Shown here piece by piece: positions 50,221 to 60,175 of a stretch of DNA of 64,000 bases. The notes beneath the pieces were generated by a model. The model had not been told where the DNA came from, did no database searches, and was given only the letters and a program-made list of their open reading frames with translations. The stretch's first letter is position 1. Each line of letters begins with the position of its first letter. The translations under genes and the position numbers were made by a program. This DNA comes from Pediococcus pentosaceus (GTDB lineage Bacteria > Bacillota > Bacilli > Lactobacillales > Lactobacillaceae): positions 124,001-188,000 of the forward strand of contig NZ_JQBF01000001.1 in the NCBI RefSeq assembly GCF_001437285.1, given 5' to 3'.

Positions 50221-50718
50221 ATGAAACTATATTATTCTAAATTTCAAGTGAAAGATGCAACGTACTATGTGGCATCGACTAAAAAGGGCTTAGCTTTTGT
50301 CGGCTCACCGAACCAAACGTTAAAGGAAGTAAATCAGTTTTATCAAGCAATTGAATTAATTGAAGATGAAAAATCAAATATCGAAGCTGTACGTCAAATC
50401 AAAGAATATCTTGAAAACCGTCGCCAAGAATTTAATTTAGCAATTGATCTAAGTAATGGAACCCAGTTTCAACAAAAGATATGGAAAACATTAACGAAAA
50501 TTACGTACGGTCGAGGGGTTAATTATACGGAACTAGCAGAACTAGCAGAAACACCTAAAGCCATTCGAGCCGTTGCTAGTGCAGTGGCACATAATCCGAT
50601 TTTGCTAGTCATTCCTTGTCACCGCGTGATTCGTAAAGATGGGAAAATTGGAAATTATCGGGCAGGGGTTGAATTAAAAGAAAAACTGCTGAAAATGGAA
50701 GGTTTTCTTAAAGATTAA
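50221..50718 (+). CDS. ogt: Methylated-DNA-protein-cysteine methyltransferase
   Basis: A 165-residue suicide repair protein for O6-methylguanine. The acceptor Cys is in VIPCHRVIRKDGKIGNYRAG, and the HTH with the arginine finger is in ETPKAIRAVASAVAHNP. An N-terminal domain of about 75 residues is degenerate, as in other Firmicutes. GGAGGGTG precedes the ATG. Confidence 0.93.
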   Translation: MKLYYSKFQVKDATYYVASTKKGLAFVGSPNQTLKEVNQFYQAIELIEDEKSNIEAVRQIKEYLENRRQEFNLAIDLSNGTQFQQKIWKTLTKITYGRGVNYTELAELAETPKAIRAVASAVAHNPILLVIPCHRVIRKDGKIGNYRAGVELKEKLLKMEGFLKD

Positions 50719-50800
50719 TAAAATCCAGCCCTAGTAACGGGTGTTTTGAACGAAATTTGCTAGACTGGTAAAAAAGACAGTAAAAAGGGGAGATTCACCA

Positions 50801-51490
50801 ATGAAAATTTTAGTTGTTGACGATGATAAAGAAATTGTTGAATTATTAGACATTTATATTAAAAATGAAGGTTACGAACCAGTATCTGCTTACAATGGAA
50901 AAGAAGCTTTGTCTAAATTACGTACCGATCCGGATATTAGCTTAATGATTTTAGACATTATGATGCCGGAAATGGACGGGATGCAAGTGGTTCGGGAAGT
51001 GCGTAAGGATTCATCCTTACCAATCTTAATGTTGTCTGCTAAAACAGATGATATGGACAAGATTAAGGGGCTCTTGACTGGAGCGGATGATTACGTAGCT
51101 AAACCTTTCAATCCACTAGAAGTCATGGCTCGTGTAAAATCACTTCTACGGCGTAGTGAAAAAGATATGACAGCTGATGAACCAGAAATTTTGGACATTG
51201 GTTCATTAATCATCAACAGTGATTCACATGAAGTTCGGACTTTAGCTGGAAAAGATGTGCAATTAACAGCACTTGAATTCGGTATTTTATATCTTTTAGC
51301 TAGCCATCCTAACCGGGTGTTCTCAGCAGATGAGATTTTTGAACGTGTTTGGCAACAGGAGAGTGTGATTTCAGCTAAAACAGTAATGGTACACGTTAGT
51401 CATTTACGCGACAAGATTGAAGAAGCTACGGGTGGTGAAAAGGTTATTGAAACCGTCTGGGGCGTTGGATATAAAGTAGTCGCGCACTAG
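50801..51490 (+). CDS. OmpR-family response regulator (VanR-like)
   Basis: A 229-residue regulator. The receiver has the acidic pair VDDDKE, the phospho-acceptor in LMILDIMMPEMDG, and the Lys in VAKPFNPLE. The winged-helix domain ends in VWGVGYKVV. It precedes its kinase by 11 bases and stands 1.3 kb upstream of a D,D-carboxypeptidase, so a cell-wall theme is likely; this is the VanR/VncR type, not proof of glycopeptide resistance. Confidence 0.93.
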   Translation: MKILVVDDDKEIVELLDIYIKNEGYEPVSAYNGKEALSKLRTDPDISLMILDIMMPEMDGMQVVREVRKDSSLPILMLSAKTDDMDKIKGLLTGADDYVAKPFNPLEVMARVKSLLRRSEKDMTADEPEILDIGSLIINSDSHEVRTLAGKDVQLTALEFGILYLLASHPNRVFSADEIFERVWQQESVISAKTVMVHVSHLRDKIEEATGGEKVIETVWGVGYKVVAH

Positions 51491-51501
51491 GAGAGATTCA
51501 A

Positions 51502-52638
51502 ATGAAGTTAACGGGGCGTGAAAAATATGAATTGTTTGGTGAAGGAGTTATTACGGTAATTCTTTTACTATTACTCAATTTATCAGTTTTTATCTTAATT
51601 GATAGTGCCTTAAAGTCGAATCCAGCTTTGTCAAACGCGGTCTTTATGGTTAAAAATTCAATTACAATTGGCGGCGTACAGATTTGGAGCTACCAAAAGA
51701 TTTTTATTTTAATCATGTTTTTGGCTGATGCAGGGGTACTTTATTGGCGCTTAGAACGACGTTACAAGCAAATGCAGTTACGTCATATTATTGCCGAATT
51801 ACATTACATTGCTAATGGTCATTTTGATCATCGTATTCCATTTGAATTAAGTGGAGACCATCAACGAGTGGTGGATAGTGTGAACTCACTGGTTGACAGT
51901 GTCATTAGCTCCATGGAAGAAGAGCGAGCGCTTAAGCAATCTAAAGATGATTTAATTACCAATGTATCGCATGATTTACGTACGCCATTAACCTCAATTA
52001 TTGGTTATCTAAGGTTAATTGAAGATCGTCAATTTAAAAATGAAGATGACATTTTAAAATATACGCATACAGCATATTTAAAATCAATTCAGATGAAATC
52101 ACTGGTAGAGGACCTTTTTGAATATACCAAGGTTAGTCAATCTAATCCCCATTTGACAATTAATACGATTAATGTGGATTCTATGCTTCAACAGTTAGCA
52201 GCTAGTTTTGAACTGGAAGCTAAGCAGAAGCATTTTGTGATTACTTCTAAATGTACGCCGAAAGATTTAGAAATTACCGGGGATGCCGAAAAAATTGGTC
52301 GGGTGTTCAACAATTTGATAACCAATGCCTTGAAATATGGTAATGGTGGTAAAAATATTTTTTTGAGTGCCAAACAAATTAATGATACGGTAATTTTTGA
52401 AGTTGCTAACGATGGTGAAAAAGTACCTGCTGAGGCCCTTGGCAAGCTTTTTGACCGCTTTTATCGAGTGGAAGGTTCCCGTTCCAAAGCCACTGGAGGA
52501 ACAGGACTTGGATTAGCTATTGCTCAAAGCATCGTTGAAATGCATAATGGTACTATCGAAGCTCATTCGAACGATAAGCGAACGAGCTTTGTGATTCAGT
52601 TGCCATTGCATCAACCGGTAAGTAAGGACTTACCATAG
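51502..52638 (+). CDS. Sensor histidine kinase (VanS-like)
   Basis: A 378-residue kinase with two membrane helices (about 14-36 and 68-90), a short extracellular loop of about 30 residues, a HAMP-like region, the H-box ITNVSHDLRTPLTSIIGYL, N-box NNLITNALKYG and G-boxes GGTGLGLAIAQSIVEMHNG. The small outside loop suggests sensing within the membrane. Co-transcribed with the upstream regulator; GGAGAG precedes the start. Confidence 0.93.
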   Translation: MKLTGREKYELFGEGVITVILLLLLNLSVFILIDSALKSNPALSNAVFMVKNSITIGGVQIWSYQKIFILIMFLADAGVLYWRLERRYKQMQLRHIIAELHYIANGHFDHRIPFELSGDHQRVVDSVNSLVDSVISSMEEERALKQSKDDLITNVSHDLRTPLTSIIGYLRLIEDRQFKNEDDILKYTHTAYLKSIQMKSLVEDLFEYTKVSQSNPHLTINTINVDSMLQQLAASFELEAKQKHFVITSKCTPKDLEITGDAEKIGRVFNNLITNALKYGNGGKNIFLSAKQINDTVIFEVANDGEKVPAEALGKLFDRFYRVEGSRSKATGGTGLGLAIAQSIVEMHNGTIEAHSNDKRTSFVIQLPLHQPVSKDLP

Positions 52639-52770
52639 AAAATTTAAAAGATGTAAAGACTGTGATGAAAGATTTGAAGGATGGTTTAGAGCTATTCGTC
52701 AAAGAGCTACGCTTCAATTGTGGCGACTAAATTTTAAGAGATTAACTTGTTAGTTACCACATTGAAAAAT

Positions 52771-52797
52771 AGACTTCCTTTTGGAACAGTCTTTTTT
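52771..52797 (+). terminator. Terminator of the two-component operon
   Basis: AGACT-TCC pairs with GGA-AGTCT (two-base bulge), followed by six T residues, just ahead of the carboxypeptidase gene. Confidence 0.7.
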
Positions 52798-52818
52798 ATT
52801 CGGATCAGGAGTTAGATT

Positions 52819-54075
52819 ATGAAAAAATTATACACGATGCTGATTGCGTTTTTAATGATGATGACGAGTTTTGCGCCAGCGCTAGCTGCTGAAAATAACG
52901 AATCAGTTATTGAAGCAACCACTAGTAATATCACTGCTAAATCAGCGATTGCAGTTGATGAAAACACAGGCCAGATTCTATATAGCAAGGATGAAAACAC
53001 AGTTCGTCCGATTGCCTCAATGTCGAAGATTGTGGCAGCTTACCTCATCATGAAGAGCGTTAAAGAGGGCCAAATGCATTGGAATCAAAAAGTGTCTATC
53101 AATAAGAGCTTGGAAGAAGTTAGTAACAACAGTGAATTAACCAACGTTCCGCTTTCTTCCAATCAAACCTACACAGTGCGTAACTTGTTAGATGCATCAT
53201 TAATTTATTCAGCTAACGCGGCAATTTTAGCTTTAGGAAAAGCCCAAGCAGGAACTTCGGAAAAATTTGTCAATGAAATGCGGGCAATCGTGAAAAAATG
53301 GGGTATTAAAGATGCAAAATTGTACAACGCGGCGGGATTATTAGAAAGTCAAGTTGGTAGTGAAAAGTACCCTGGCACATCTGGAAATATAGAAAACGAA
53401 ATGTCTGCTAAAGATATGGCAATCGTAATTTCCCATGTCTTAAAAGAATTCCCTGAGATTCTAAATATCACTAAAATCCAAAAAACAACTTTTAATACTG
53501 GAAAAGAAGAACTTGAAATTACTAATCATAATGAACTACTAAAAGGCGCGGAACAGTATGAAACAAAATACCAAATTGATGGTCTAAAAACAGGTACATC
53601 AGATAAAGCCGGAGAGGATTTTTCTGCCACCGGTAAAATTAAAGGTCACCGAGTAATCAGTGTCGTATTAGGTTCCAGTGAAAATCGACGTTTCACAGAT
53701 ACCAAAACGATTTGGAATGCGTTGATGACTAAGTTGGCCGTTTTAAGTTCCAATTTAAAGAATCAAGCCTCTGTTAAAATTAACTCAGCTAAAGTTGCGG
53801 ATGTTAAATTAGAACTGGCCCAACCGCTAGATTACTGGGTTCCAAAAGGTCGGAGCGAAAAACTGCATGTCAATGCAATTAAATTAAATGATCCAAAACA
53901 AAAAGCACCCATTAAACATTCTAAGGTAATTGCGACGGCGAATGTTAAAGGCAATCAGGACCAATTCCTTGAAAATGGTAAAGGTGTACATGTGAAATTG
54001 AAACCAACTCAAGATGTGAAAAAAGCTAATATTTTTGTTCGTTTGGGGCGTTCTATAGCTGATTGGTTTAGTTAA
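52819..54075 (+). CDS. dacA: Serine-type D-Ala-D-Ala carboxypeptidase (PBP5/DacA family)
   Basis: A 418-residue low-molecular-weight penicillin-binding protein that trims the terminal D-Ala of peptidoglycan stems. The signal peptide ends at PALAAENN. SxxK is in IASMSKIVAAYL, SxN in YSANAAI, and KTG in DGLKTGTSDKAG. A PBP5-type C-terminal beta domain follows (about 310-400), with a final amphipathic stretch (FVRLGRSIADWFS) that would anchor it to the membrane. It lies just behind the two-component terminator and may be one of that system's targets. Confidence 0.92.
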   Translation: MKKLYTMLIAFLMMMTSFAPALAAENNESVIEATTSNITAKSAIAVDENTGQILYSKDENTVRPIASMSKIVAAYLIMKSVKEGQMHWNQKVSINKSLEEVSNNSELTNVPLSSNQTYTVRNLLDASLIYSANAAILALGKAQAGTSEKFVNEMRAIVKKWGIKDAKLYNAAGLLESQVGSEKYPGTSGNIENEMSAKDMAIVISHVLKEFPEILNITKIQKTTFNTGKEELEITNHNELLKGAEQYETKYQIDGLKTGTSDKAGEDFSATGKIKGHRVISVVLGSSENRRFTDTKTIWNALMTKLAVLSSNLKNQASVKINSAKVADVKLELAQPLDYWVPKGRSEKLHVNAIKLNDPKQKAPIKHSKVIATANVKGNQDQFLENGKGVHVKLKPTQDVKKANIFVRLGRSIADWFS

Positions 54076-54206
54076 AGGACGCGATTAAAGAGGGATATTT
54101 AGTGGCTTTACTATTAAAATTTTATTTAGCGTGTTAGAATTAATTCGTATGCTTTGCAAAAAATTAATGTATTCTTTTTATATCTAGTTTTTTTGGAGGA
54201 CAAACT

Positions 54207-54995
54207 TTGAAACAAATTAAAACGGAGGCGCGCTGGAAAGAAACATTTAAAGTAGCGTGGCCACTTTGTTTAAGTTACACGCCGATTGGGCTAGCATGTG
54301 GAATTCTATTACATGCTGCTGGTTTCAATACGTTACTCACTGGATTAGTTTCCTTAGTTATTTTTTCAGGTGGGGCCCAATTTTTGATTGCGCAAATGTT
54401 AACAGTTAACGCTCCTATCCTGACGATTGTTTTGATGCTCTTCTTCCTAGAGTTAAGATACGCATTGCTAGGTTCAAGTTTATCGAAATATCTACAAGGT
54501 GAGAGTCGTAGTTCGATTTTTACATTTGCTCTTTCCTTGAATGACGAAAACTACGCTGTAAACTATTTAAAATTTGCAACAGATAAACACTGGACCCCTA
54601 ATGATGCTCGCCAAGTTGAGCACTGGTCACTCCTTTTTTGGACCGTTTCTAATATTGTGGGTTCATTGATTGGTAGTGTGCTTAGTATTAATCTAACTGT
54701 AGTTGATTTTGCTTTGACCGCCTTATTTATCTATATGATTGTGATGCAAATTAAATCTCGACTTTCATTGCTGATTTGTATCTTTTCAGGTGCCCTTGCT
54801 GCAGTATGTATGATTATAACTAAGAGTACCTTAGGTCTCGTGGCATCAACTTTGATCGCGTCATTTACTGGATTTTTAATCGAAGAGTTACTAGTAAAAA
54901 AACGACCAGCGAGTGCATTATTACAAGATATTGGTTCACGTAAAGGTGGTCCAATCATCGAAGAAATCGAAAAAAAAGAGTCAGATATTCTTTAA
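54207..54995 (+). CDS. azlC: AzlC branched-chain amino acid exporter, large subunit
   Basis: A 262-residue membrane protein. The AzlC hallmarks are SYTPIGLACGILLHAAGF and GGAQFLIAQML; about seven helices follow, and the tail is charged. It exports branched-chain amino acids or their analogues with AzlD. The start is TTG at 54207, with GGAGGACA ahead; no ATG is near. Confidence 0.9.
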   Translation: MKQIKTEARWKETFKVAWPLCLSYTPIGLACGILLHAAGFNTLLTGLVSLVIFSGGAQFLIAQMLTVNAPILTIVLMLFFLELRYALLGSSLSKYLQGESRSSIFTFALSLNDENYAVNYLKFATDKHWTPNDARQVEHWSLLFWTVSNIVGSLIGSVLSINLTVVDFALTALFIYMIVMQIKSRLSLLICIFSGALAAVCMIITKSTLGLVASTLIASFTGFLIEELLVKKRPASALLQDIGSRKGGPIIEEIEKKESDIL

Positions 54996-55015
54996 TTTGG
55001 TAGGAGAAATCACGC

Positions 55016-55348
55016 ATGGAGTACAGTTCATTAGATCATCTATTGATTATTATTCTCGGTTTCTTTGTGGCGTTTGCTCCACGTTATTTACCACTACTAT
55101 TCTTTTCAAAGCGCCAAATCCCAGAGTGGTTTAACGATTGGATGAAGTACGTACCAATTTCGTTATTTACGGCATTGGTTGTCAAAGGAATCTTTATTTC
55201 AAGCAAATATACGTTAGTTACTAGTGGAAATCTTGCCTTGATTATTGGTGGGCTAGTTGTTATTCTAATTGCCTATTGGACGCGCTCAATGGCGATGTCA
55301 GTTATTGTAGGGCTCGTAACAGTAATGATTTTAACGTTAATAATTTAA
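55016..55348 (+). CDS. azlD: AzlD branched-chain amino acid exporter, small subunit
   Basis: A 110-residue membrane protein with about four helices. IILGFFVAFAPRYLPLLFF and WMKYVPISLFTALVVKGIF are typical of AzlD. It lies 20 bases after azlC, with TAGGAGAAATCACGC ahead of the ATG. The two form one transporter. Confidence 0.9.
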   Translation: MEYSSLDHLLIIILGFFVAFAPRYLPLLFFSKRQIPEWFNDWMKYVPISLFTALVVKGIFISSKYTLVTSGNLALIIGGLVVILIAYWTRSMAMSVIVGLVTVMILTLII

Positions 55349-55374
55349 TAATAAATATTGTAAAATGCAATTTT

Positions 55375-55409
55375 AAACACGCTCATTCGTTGAAATGAGC
55401 GTGTTTTTT
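55375..55409 (+). terminator. Terminator after azlCD
   Basis: AAACACGCTCATT pairs with AATGAGCGTGTTT, followed by TTTT. Confidence 0.9.
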
Positions 55410-55438
55410 ATATAGCTTATAGGTTGAACGATTAATAC

Positions 55439-55491
55439 AAAAAAGATTCATGCTGAAGGCTAACTATTGTCTTCGGCATGAATCTTTTTTT
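55439..55491. terminator. Terminator of cfa (bidirectional form)
   Basis: AAAAAGATTCATGC pairs with GCATGAATCTTTTT, with inner TGAAG/CTTCG; A and T runs flank it. Main use is on the - strand for cfa. Confidence 0.85.
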
Positions 55492-56665
55492 ATTTTTCAT
55501 ACATGTAGTCACGAGTCATTGGGAGAACGCGTCCGCTAGCACCTTTAGTGAGGAGATATTGAATGACATCAATATTACCTGATTCAAATGATGCTGAACA
55601 TGCTTGGAGATATAAATCCCACATGCGCACAAACCGTTCATCAAACATTTCTTGAACTTCAGCACGATGCTTATTGAAGTTCACGTCCCATATTTCAGTT
55701 GTCCGTTGGTAATGACGACGTAGTGGTTCCATATCGTCAATTTGAAGACCACTATTAATGATATGATCGATATTTTCAACTAGTCCGGGAACATATCCAC
55801 CAGGGAAAATCCATTTGTTTAACCAACCATTGTTGGCGCCACCTTGTTGACGAGTAATGCCGTGGATTAAAGCTACTCCATCATTTTTAAGGTATTTTGC
55901 TACATTTTCAAAGTAAATTCCGAGATTTTCTTTACCAACATGTTCAAACATACCTACACTAGTGATGTAATCAAATTTAGCATCACCCAGTTCACGATAA
56001 TCTTGAAGACGAACTTCAGCTACTCCTTCGAGCCCTTCGTCCTTGATACGTTGATTAACTAGATTGTACTGTTCTTTGCTTAATGTTACTCCAACCACCT
56101 TAAGATCAAACTCTTTAGCAGCTGTGAGCATTAAAGTTCCCCAGCCACAACCAATATCAAGCAAGGTTTTACCACGTTGGGGATGAAGTTTACGAATAAT
56201 GTGACGAACCTTGTTCATTTGAGCTTGTTCAAGGGTATCTTGATCACTTTCAAAATAAGCACACGAATAAGTCAGGGTAGGGTCAAGCCAAAGACGGTAG
56301 AAGTCGTTACCAATATCATAATGATTTTGGACGTCCTCCATACTTTCTTTTTCATTATGTCCTTGTCTAGGGAGAAAATGAATAAATTTCTTATTATGGA
56401 AGAAACTATCGGCATTTTCATATGCCGATGTGATTAGTTGTTGTAAACTACCTTCGACGGTGATGGTACCGTCCATGTAGGCCTCACCTAGTGCAATCGA
56501 AGCATTCTTTAGAATAGCTTTAACTGGGATGGCCTTATTAAAGGTTATGGTGACTTGAGGATCCCCCGTTCCATATACTGCAGAACTTCCATCCCAGTAA
56601 TTGACGCGTACTGGAATGTTAAATGTCCGCTTTAAAAACGATTTGTAAAATTGTTTCTCAAGCAT
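55490..56665 (-). CDS. cfa: Cyclopropane-fatty-acyl-phospholipid synthase
   Basis: A 391-residue SAM-dependent enzyme that adds a methylene bridge to unsaturated membrane lipids, protecting cells from acid. SAM motif [13 protein letters not shown], the blocks [23 protein letters not shown] and QHYDIGND-like NHYDIGND, and GMFEHVG are present. It is monocistronic; a consensus-like promoter (TTGAAA-17-TATAAC) lies just upstream. Confidence 0.95.
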   Translation of the reverse strand: MLEKQFYKSFLKRTFNIPVRVNYWDGSSAVYGTGDPQVTITFNKAIPVKAILKNASIALGEAYMDGTITVEGSLQQLITSAYENADSFFHNKKFIHFLPRQGHNEKESMEDVQNHYDIGNDFYRLWLDPTLTYSCAYFESDQDTLEQAQMNKVRHIIRKLHPQRGKTLLDIGCGWGTLMLTAAKEFDLKVVGVTLSKEQYNLVNQRIKDEGLEGVAEVRLQDYRELGDAKFDYITSVGMFEHVGKENLGIYFENVAKYLKNDGVALIHGITRQQGGANNGWLNKWIFPGGYVPGLVENIDHIINSGLQIDDMEPLRRHYQRTTEIWDVNFNKHRAEVQEMFDERFVRMWDLYLQACSASFESGNIDVIQYLLTKGASGRVLPMTRDYMYEK

Positions 56666-56704
56666 TGTGTCAGATCCTTTCTAAAATAAAAGAGTTATAT
56701 TACT

Positions 56705-56733
56705 GTTATAAACTTTGTTGACATTTTTTTCAA
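56705..56733 (-). promoter_or_regulatory. Promoter of cfa
   Basis: On the - strand TTGAAA (56733-56728) and TATAAC (56710-56705) are 17 bases apart, about 40 bases ahead of the start. Confidence 0.6.
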
Positions 56734-56820
56734 ATGTGAAGCATTATATTCAAGACTAAGCAGTAAGTTAAATGCTATTTACGTGGTATAATAAATCAGA
56801 TATGTAAAGGAGGTTAGGCA

Positions 56821-57705
56821 ATGAAAAAATGGATTTGGGCAGTGTTAATTTTTCTGGTCGCCGGTGTTGTTGGCGGATATGCAGTCGCTCATTATCACGA
56901 AGAACAAGTACAGTATGAGCGCAATATCACGAATGGAAAAACAGCAATTGATCAGACCAATTACACTGCAGCTAAAAACTATTTTTCACGAGCCATAACC
57001 ATTAGGAAAGATGACCAACAAGCTGCTAATTTACTGGCACAAACGAAAATGTATATGCGAGCAAGTTCTGAATTTAAGAGTAATGAATTTACTAGTGCGC
57101 GTGGGGATTATCAAACTGTGCTCACCTATAAAAAGGCTTCGGCCACTTTAAAGCAGCGGAGCGAAACTAAAGTTAAATTAATTGATAAAATTAAGCAGAA
57201 TGTTAAAAAATTCAATAAAAAATTAACGGCAGCTAAGCAAAAAAATGAAGCTTGGGATTTTTACGGATCTAATGCAATCATTGATGGGCTCTTAAGCGAT
57301 AAAGAATTTTCAAAAGAGTATTACAAGACGATTTATGATCAAGCCCTAGTGCTTCAGCGTTTTAATAACGCTGGAATTGTAGCGGATCAAAATTCATTTA
57401 ATACGGATACGACGCCGGATAATAACGAGAATAGTATGGAAACGGGATCGGGCCAACAGGGTCTACCACGTTATGGCGGGCCAATTCCGTCATCTACAGC
57501 TGTGCCAGATAAAACGGTTCCTAGTAAGCAAAATAGTAGTAAAAGCGTTACTAAAAAAACAGCTAAGTCTAATGCAAAAGAGTCATCCAGCAGTAGTGCA
57601 ACGGAGAACAGTTCTACAAAAAAAATGAACAGACTGGTAGTTCGTCTAAAGCTGAATCCTCTAAGACAAAATCAAGGTCAACCGAAAATGAAGATATTCC
57701 TATAA
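56821..57705 (+). CDS. Membrane-anchored protein with helical repeats; C-terminus frameshifted
   Basis: The frame encodes 294 residues: one N-terminal membrane helix (about 3-23), a helical, TPR-like charged region (about 30-190) and a Ser/Thr/Lys-rich tail. At the eight-A run around 57617-57624 the sense appears to leave the frame: the last 26 residues (MNRLVVRLKLN...) lose the Ser/Lys/Glu bias, while the alternative frame reads NEQTGSSSKAESSKTKS and onward to a stop at 57725, keeping the bias. One extra A would restore it. No family recognised. A TATAAT -10 and AAGGAGG precede the gene. Confidence 0.7.
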   Translation: MKKWIWAVLIFLVAGVVGGYAVAHYHEEQVQYERNITNGKTAIDQTNYTAAKNYFSRAITIRKDDQQAANLLAQTKMYMRASSEFKSNEFTSARGDYQTVLTYKKASATLKQRSETKVKLIDKIKQNVKKFNKKLTAAKQKNEAWDFYGSNAIIDGLLSDKEFSKEYYKTIYDQALVLQRFNNAGIVADQNSFNTDTTPDNNENSMETGSGQQGLPRYGGPIPSSTAVPDKTVPSKQNSSKSVTKKTAKSNAKESSSSSATENSSTKKMNRLVVRLKLNPLRQNQGQPKMKIFL

Positions 57706-57846
57706 GTGATACCATTGAAGAATAGTTTTTAGCTAGTTAATCGGCTTTTTGTGGAAACTTCTTCATTTTCAGTTTGTACTAATTGCTCAAAAATTGTAAA
57801 ATTATAATGTTAGAAATTTAATTCAAGAAAGAGGTATTTAAACGAT

Positions 57847-58536
57847 ATGGCAAAATTAGTTTTGATCCGTCATGGACAAAGTCAATGGAACTTATCAAAC
57901 CAATTTACTGGTTGGGTTGATGTAGATCTTAGTGACGAAGGTGTTAAACAAGCACAAAACGCTGGTAAGTTAATCAAGGAAGCTGGTATCGAATTCGATC
58001 AAGCTTACACATCAGTATTAACTCGTGCCATCAAGACTTTGCACTATGCTTTGGAAGGTTCAGACCAACTATGGATTCCTGAAACAAAGACATGGCGCTT
58101 AAACGAACGTCATTATGGTGCTCTTCAAGGCCAAAACAAGGCTGAAGCAGCTGAAAAATGGGGCGATGACCAAGTTCACACATGGCGTCGTTCATACGAC
58201 GTTCTCCCTCCACTATTGGATGCAGATGATGAAGGTTCAGCAGCAAACGATCGTCGTTACGCTAACTTAGACCCACGTATCATTCCTGGTGGTGAAAACC
58301 TTAAGGTTACTCTTGAACGTGTTATTCCTTTCTGGGAAGACGAAATTGCTCCTAAGTTAATCGATGGCAAGAACGTTATTATTGCTGCACATGGTAACTC
58401 ACTACGTGCATTGAGCAAGTACATCGAAAATATCTCTGATGAAGATATTATTAATCTTGAAATGGCTACTGGTGAACCAGTTGTCTACGACTTCAACGAA
58501 AAGCTTGAAGTACAAAGCAAAACAAAGCTTAACTAA
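57847..58536 (+). CDS. gpmA: 2,3-bisphosphoglycerate-dependent phosphoglycerate mutase
   Basis: A 229-residue glycolytic enzyme interconverting 3- and 2-phosphoglycerate. The phospho-His block is [22 protein letters not shown] binds substrate, and [10 protein letters not shown] carries the second His. Codon use (GTTAAG, CCT, GAAGGTT and the like) looks like a highly expressed gene. GAGG precedes the start, and a terminator follows. Confidence 0.96.
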   Translation: MAKLVLIRHGQSQWNLSNQFTGWVDVDLSDEGVKQAQNAGKLIKEAGIEFDQAYTSVLTRAIKTLHYALEGSDQLWIPETKTWRLNERHYGALQGQNKAEAAEKWGDDQVHTWRRSYDVLPPLLDADDEGSAANDRRYANLDPRIIPGGENLKVTLERVIPFWEDEIAPKLIDGKNVIIAAHGNSLRALSKYIENISDEDIINLEMATGEPVVYDFNEKLEVQSKTKLN

Positions 58537-58553
58537 TTTTAGTTAAGTTCAAG

Positions 58554-58586
58554 AAGTCTCAATTCGGTTTGAATTGGGACTTTTTT
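58554..58586 (+). terminator. Terminator of gpmA
   Basis: AAGTCTCAATTC pairs with GAATTGGGACTT (one wobble), followed by T residues. Confidence 0.9.
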
Positions 58587-58662
58587 GTTTACTAATATTT
58601 TTGTTGCATTTGCACCTATTTTGATAGATAATAAGCAAGGATAACTCATAAAGGAGGAATTA

Positions 58663-59352
58663 ATGATGCAAGCATTGAAAATTGATGAAGAAATTTGGCA
58701 AATGTTTCCAGAGGCGCGTTTTGAAGTTTTGGTGGTTAAAGGGATTAATAACCAATCTAAAGCTGATGAATATTATCAGGAATTATTAGATAGTGCAATA
58801 GAAAAATCACAAAAGTATATTGCTAATGATGTTTTTCGAGATAATCCAGTCGTTAGTGAGTGGCGGACTGCTTTTACTAAATTTAAAAAGAAAAAAGGGG
58901 CGCGGGCTTCAATTGAAGCACTTTTGAAACGCGTGTCTCAAGGGAAATCATTAAGTCCGATTAATCCATTGGTAGACATCTATAATAGTATTTCATTGGA
59001 ATACGGGGTTCCTTGTGGCGGAGAAGACTTACAAAAAATGGATGGAACCATGCATCTAGGAGTGGCAAAGGGAGGAGAAAGTTTTCGTCCTTTAGGCTCA
59101 GATGAAGATGAACCAGCTTTACCTGGGGAAGTAATCTATTATGACGCAACTGGTGCGATTTGTCGTTGTTTTAATTGGCGTGAAGCCCAGAGAACGATGT
59201 TAACTGAAGATACAACTGATGCTGTCATGGTGATTGAAGCAATTAATGCCGATCAAGCTCAACGTGCGAAATCAGCCATTGAAAAATTAAAAGAACTAGT
59301 TGAAAGCAAATTGAATGCGACTGGTGAGCATTTTACGTTGCAAGCTCAATAG
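58663..59352 (+). CDS. B3/B4 tRNA-binding domain protein
   Basis: A 229-residue protein made of the B3/B4 domain of phenylalanyl-tRNA synthetase beta chain. In that enzyme the domain edits mischarged Tyr-tRNA; free-standing copies may edit or bind tRNA. Typical blocks are NPVVSEWRTAFTKFKKKKGARASIEALLKR and INPLVDIYNSISLEYGVPCGGEDL. AAAGGAGG precedes two adjacent ATGs. Function of the free-standing form is not proven. Confidence 0.85.
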   Translation: MMQALKIDEEIWQMFPEARFEVLVVKGINNQSKADEYYQELLDSAIEKSQKYIANDVFRDNPVVSEWRTAFTKFKKKKGARASIEALLKRVSQGKSLSPINPLVDIYNSISLEYGVPCGGEDLQKMDGTMHLGVAKGGESFRPLGSDEDEPALPGEVIYYDATGAICRCFNWREAQRTMLTEDTTDAVMVIEAINADQAQRAKSAIEKLKELVESKLNATGEHFTLQAQ

Positions 59353-59479
59353 AAATTAAATCAAATGATGTTTTGCTCAATCCAGTTGATAAAGCTTGAG
59401 AAGATAAGTCGTCTCTCCAACGCATTATTCGTATCTTTTGTATAATGGCAGTAGATTAAGTTAATAATGGAGGCGGAAT

Positions 59480-60112
59480 ATGAAAATTTTTGTAGTTGGT
59501 TCAACTGGTCGAGTTGCAGAAAATCTAATTAAGGATTTGGTTAGCGATGGTCATGAAGTAGTAGCTGGAGCCAGAAAGATTGAACGGGTAATTGAGTTAG
59601 AACATGTCACTCCAGTGCATTTTGATTTACATGACGATGTAGATGAAATGACCAAAAGCATTAAGGATGTGGACGCAGTTTATTTTGTAGCAGGTTCTCG
59701 GGGAAAGGACCTTTTGCAGACAGATGCCTTTGGAGCAGTAAAAGTTATGCAAGCTGCAGAAAAAAATGGAATTAAACGATTTATCATGCTCAGCTCAATG
59801 TTTTCATTAGAACCCCAGGAATGGCATCGGGAAGGATTAGCAGATTTAACTGATTATAATATCGCTAAGTTCTTTGCCGATAATTATTTAATTTCTAATA
59901 CCAAATTAGATTATACTATTTTACAACCTGCTAGCCTTACTGAAGAAAAAGGTACTGGAAAAGTATCCATCAACGGTAGTGGTAAGCAAAATGCTATTCC
60001 AAACGTTGCTCAGGTTTTGGCAGCCTTACTTAAACATGATAATACAATCAAAAAAGTTATCCGGATGAGTGATGGTGACCAAAATATTGACGACGCACTA
60101 ACGGAACTTTAA
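59480..60112 (+). CDS. NAD(P)-binding SDR-type protein (YwnB-like)
   Basis: A 210-residue single-domain Rossmann protein. The dinucleotide motif is VVGSTGRVAENLI near the N-terminus, followed by the DVDAVYFVAGSRG and FIMLSSM blocks. It belongs to the atypical SDR group (NAD(P)H-binding, YwnB/flavin-reductase-like). Substrate unknown. GGAGG precedes the start; TATAAT without a clear -35 lies upstream, and a strong terminator follows. Confidence 0.85.
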   Translation: MKIFVVGSTGRVAENLIKDLVSDGHEVVAGARKIERVIELEHVTPVHFDLHDDVDEMTKSIKDVDAVYFVAGSRGKDLLQTDAFGAVKVMQAAEKNGIKRFIMLSSMFSLEPQEWHREGLADLTDYNIAKFFADNYLISNTKLDYTILQPASLTEEKGTGKVSINGSGKQNAIPNVAQVLAALLKHDNTIKKVIRMSDGDQNIDDALTEL

Positions 60113-60131
60113 TTAACAAATTTACAAAATA

Positions 60132-60175
60132 AATAGGGTTACGACGTATTTAAATATGTCGTAACCCTATTTTTA
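60132..60175 (+). terminator. Terminator of the SDR gene
   Basis: A 14-bp perfect stem (AATAGGGTTACGAC and its complement) is followed by T residues. Confidence 0.92.

Noticed and set aside
52639-52770. Extra small gene between the kinase and dacA
   Set aside because: No start with a ribosome site and no coding bias; only a terminator was supported.
50801-54075. Glycopeptide (vancomycin) resistance cluster
   Set aside because: The two-component genes are VanRS-like and a D,D-carboxypeptidase follows, but there is no VanH/VanA/VanX equivalent; this is ordinary cell-wall housekeeping for lactobacilli.
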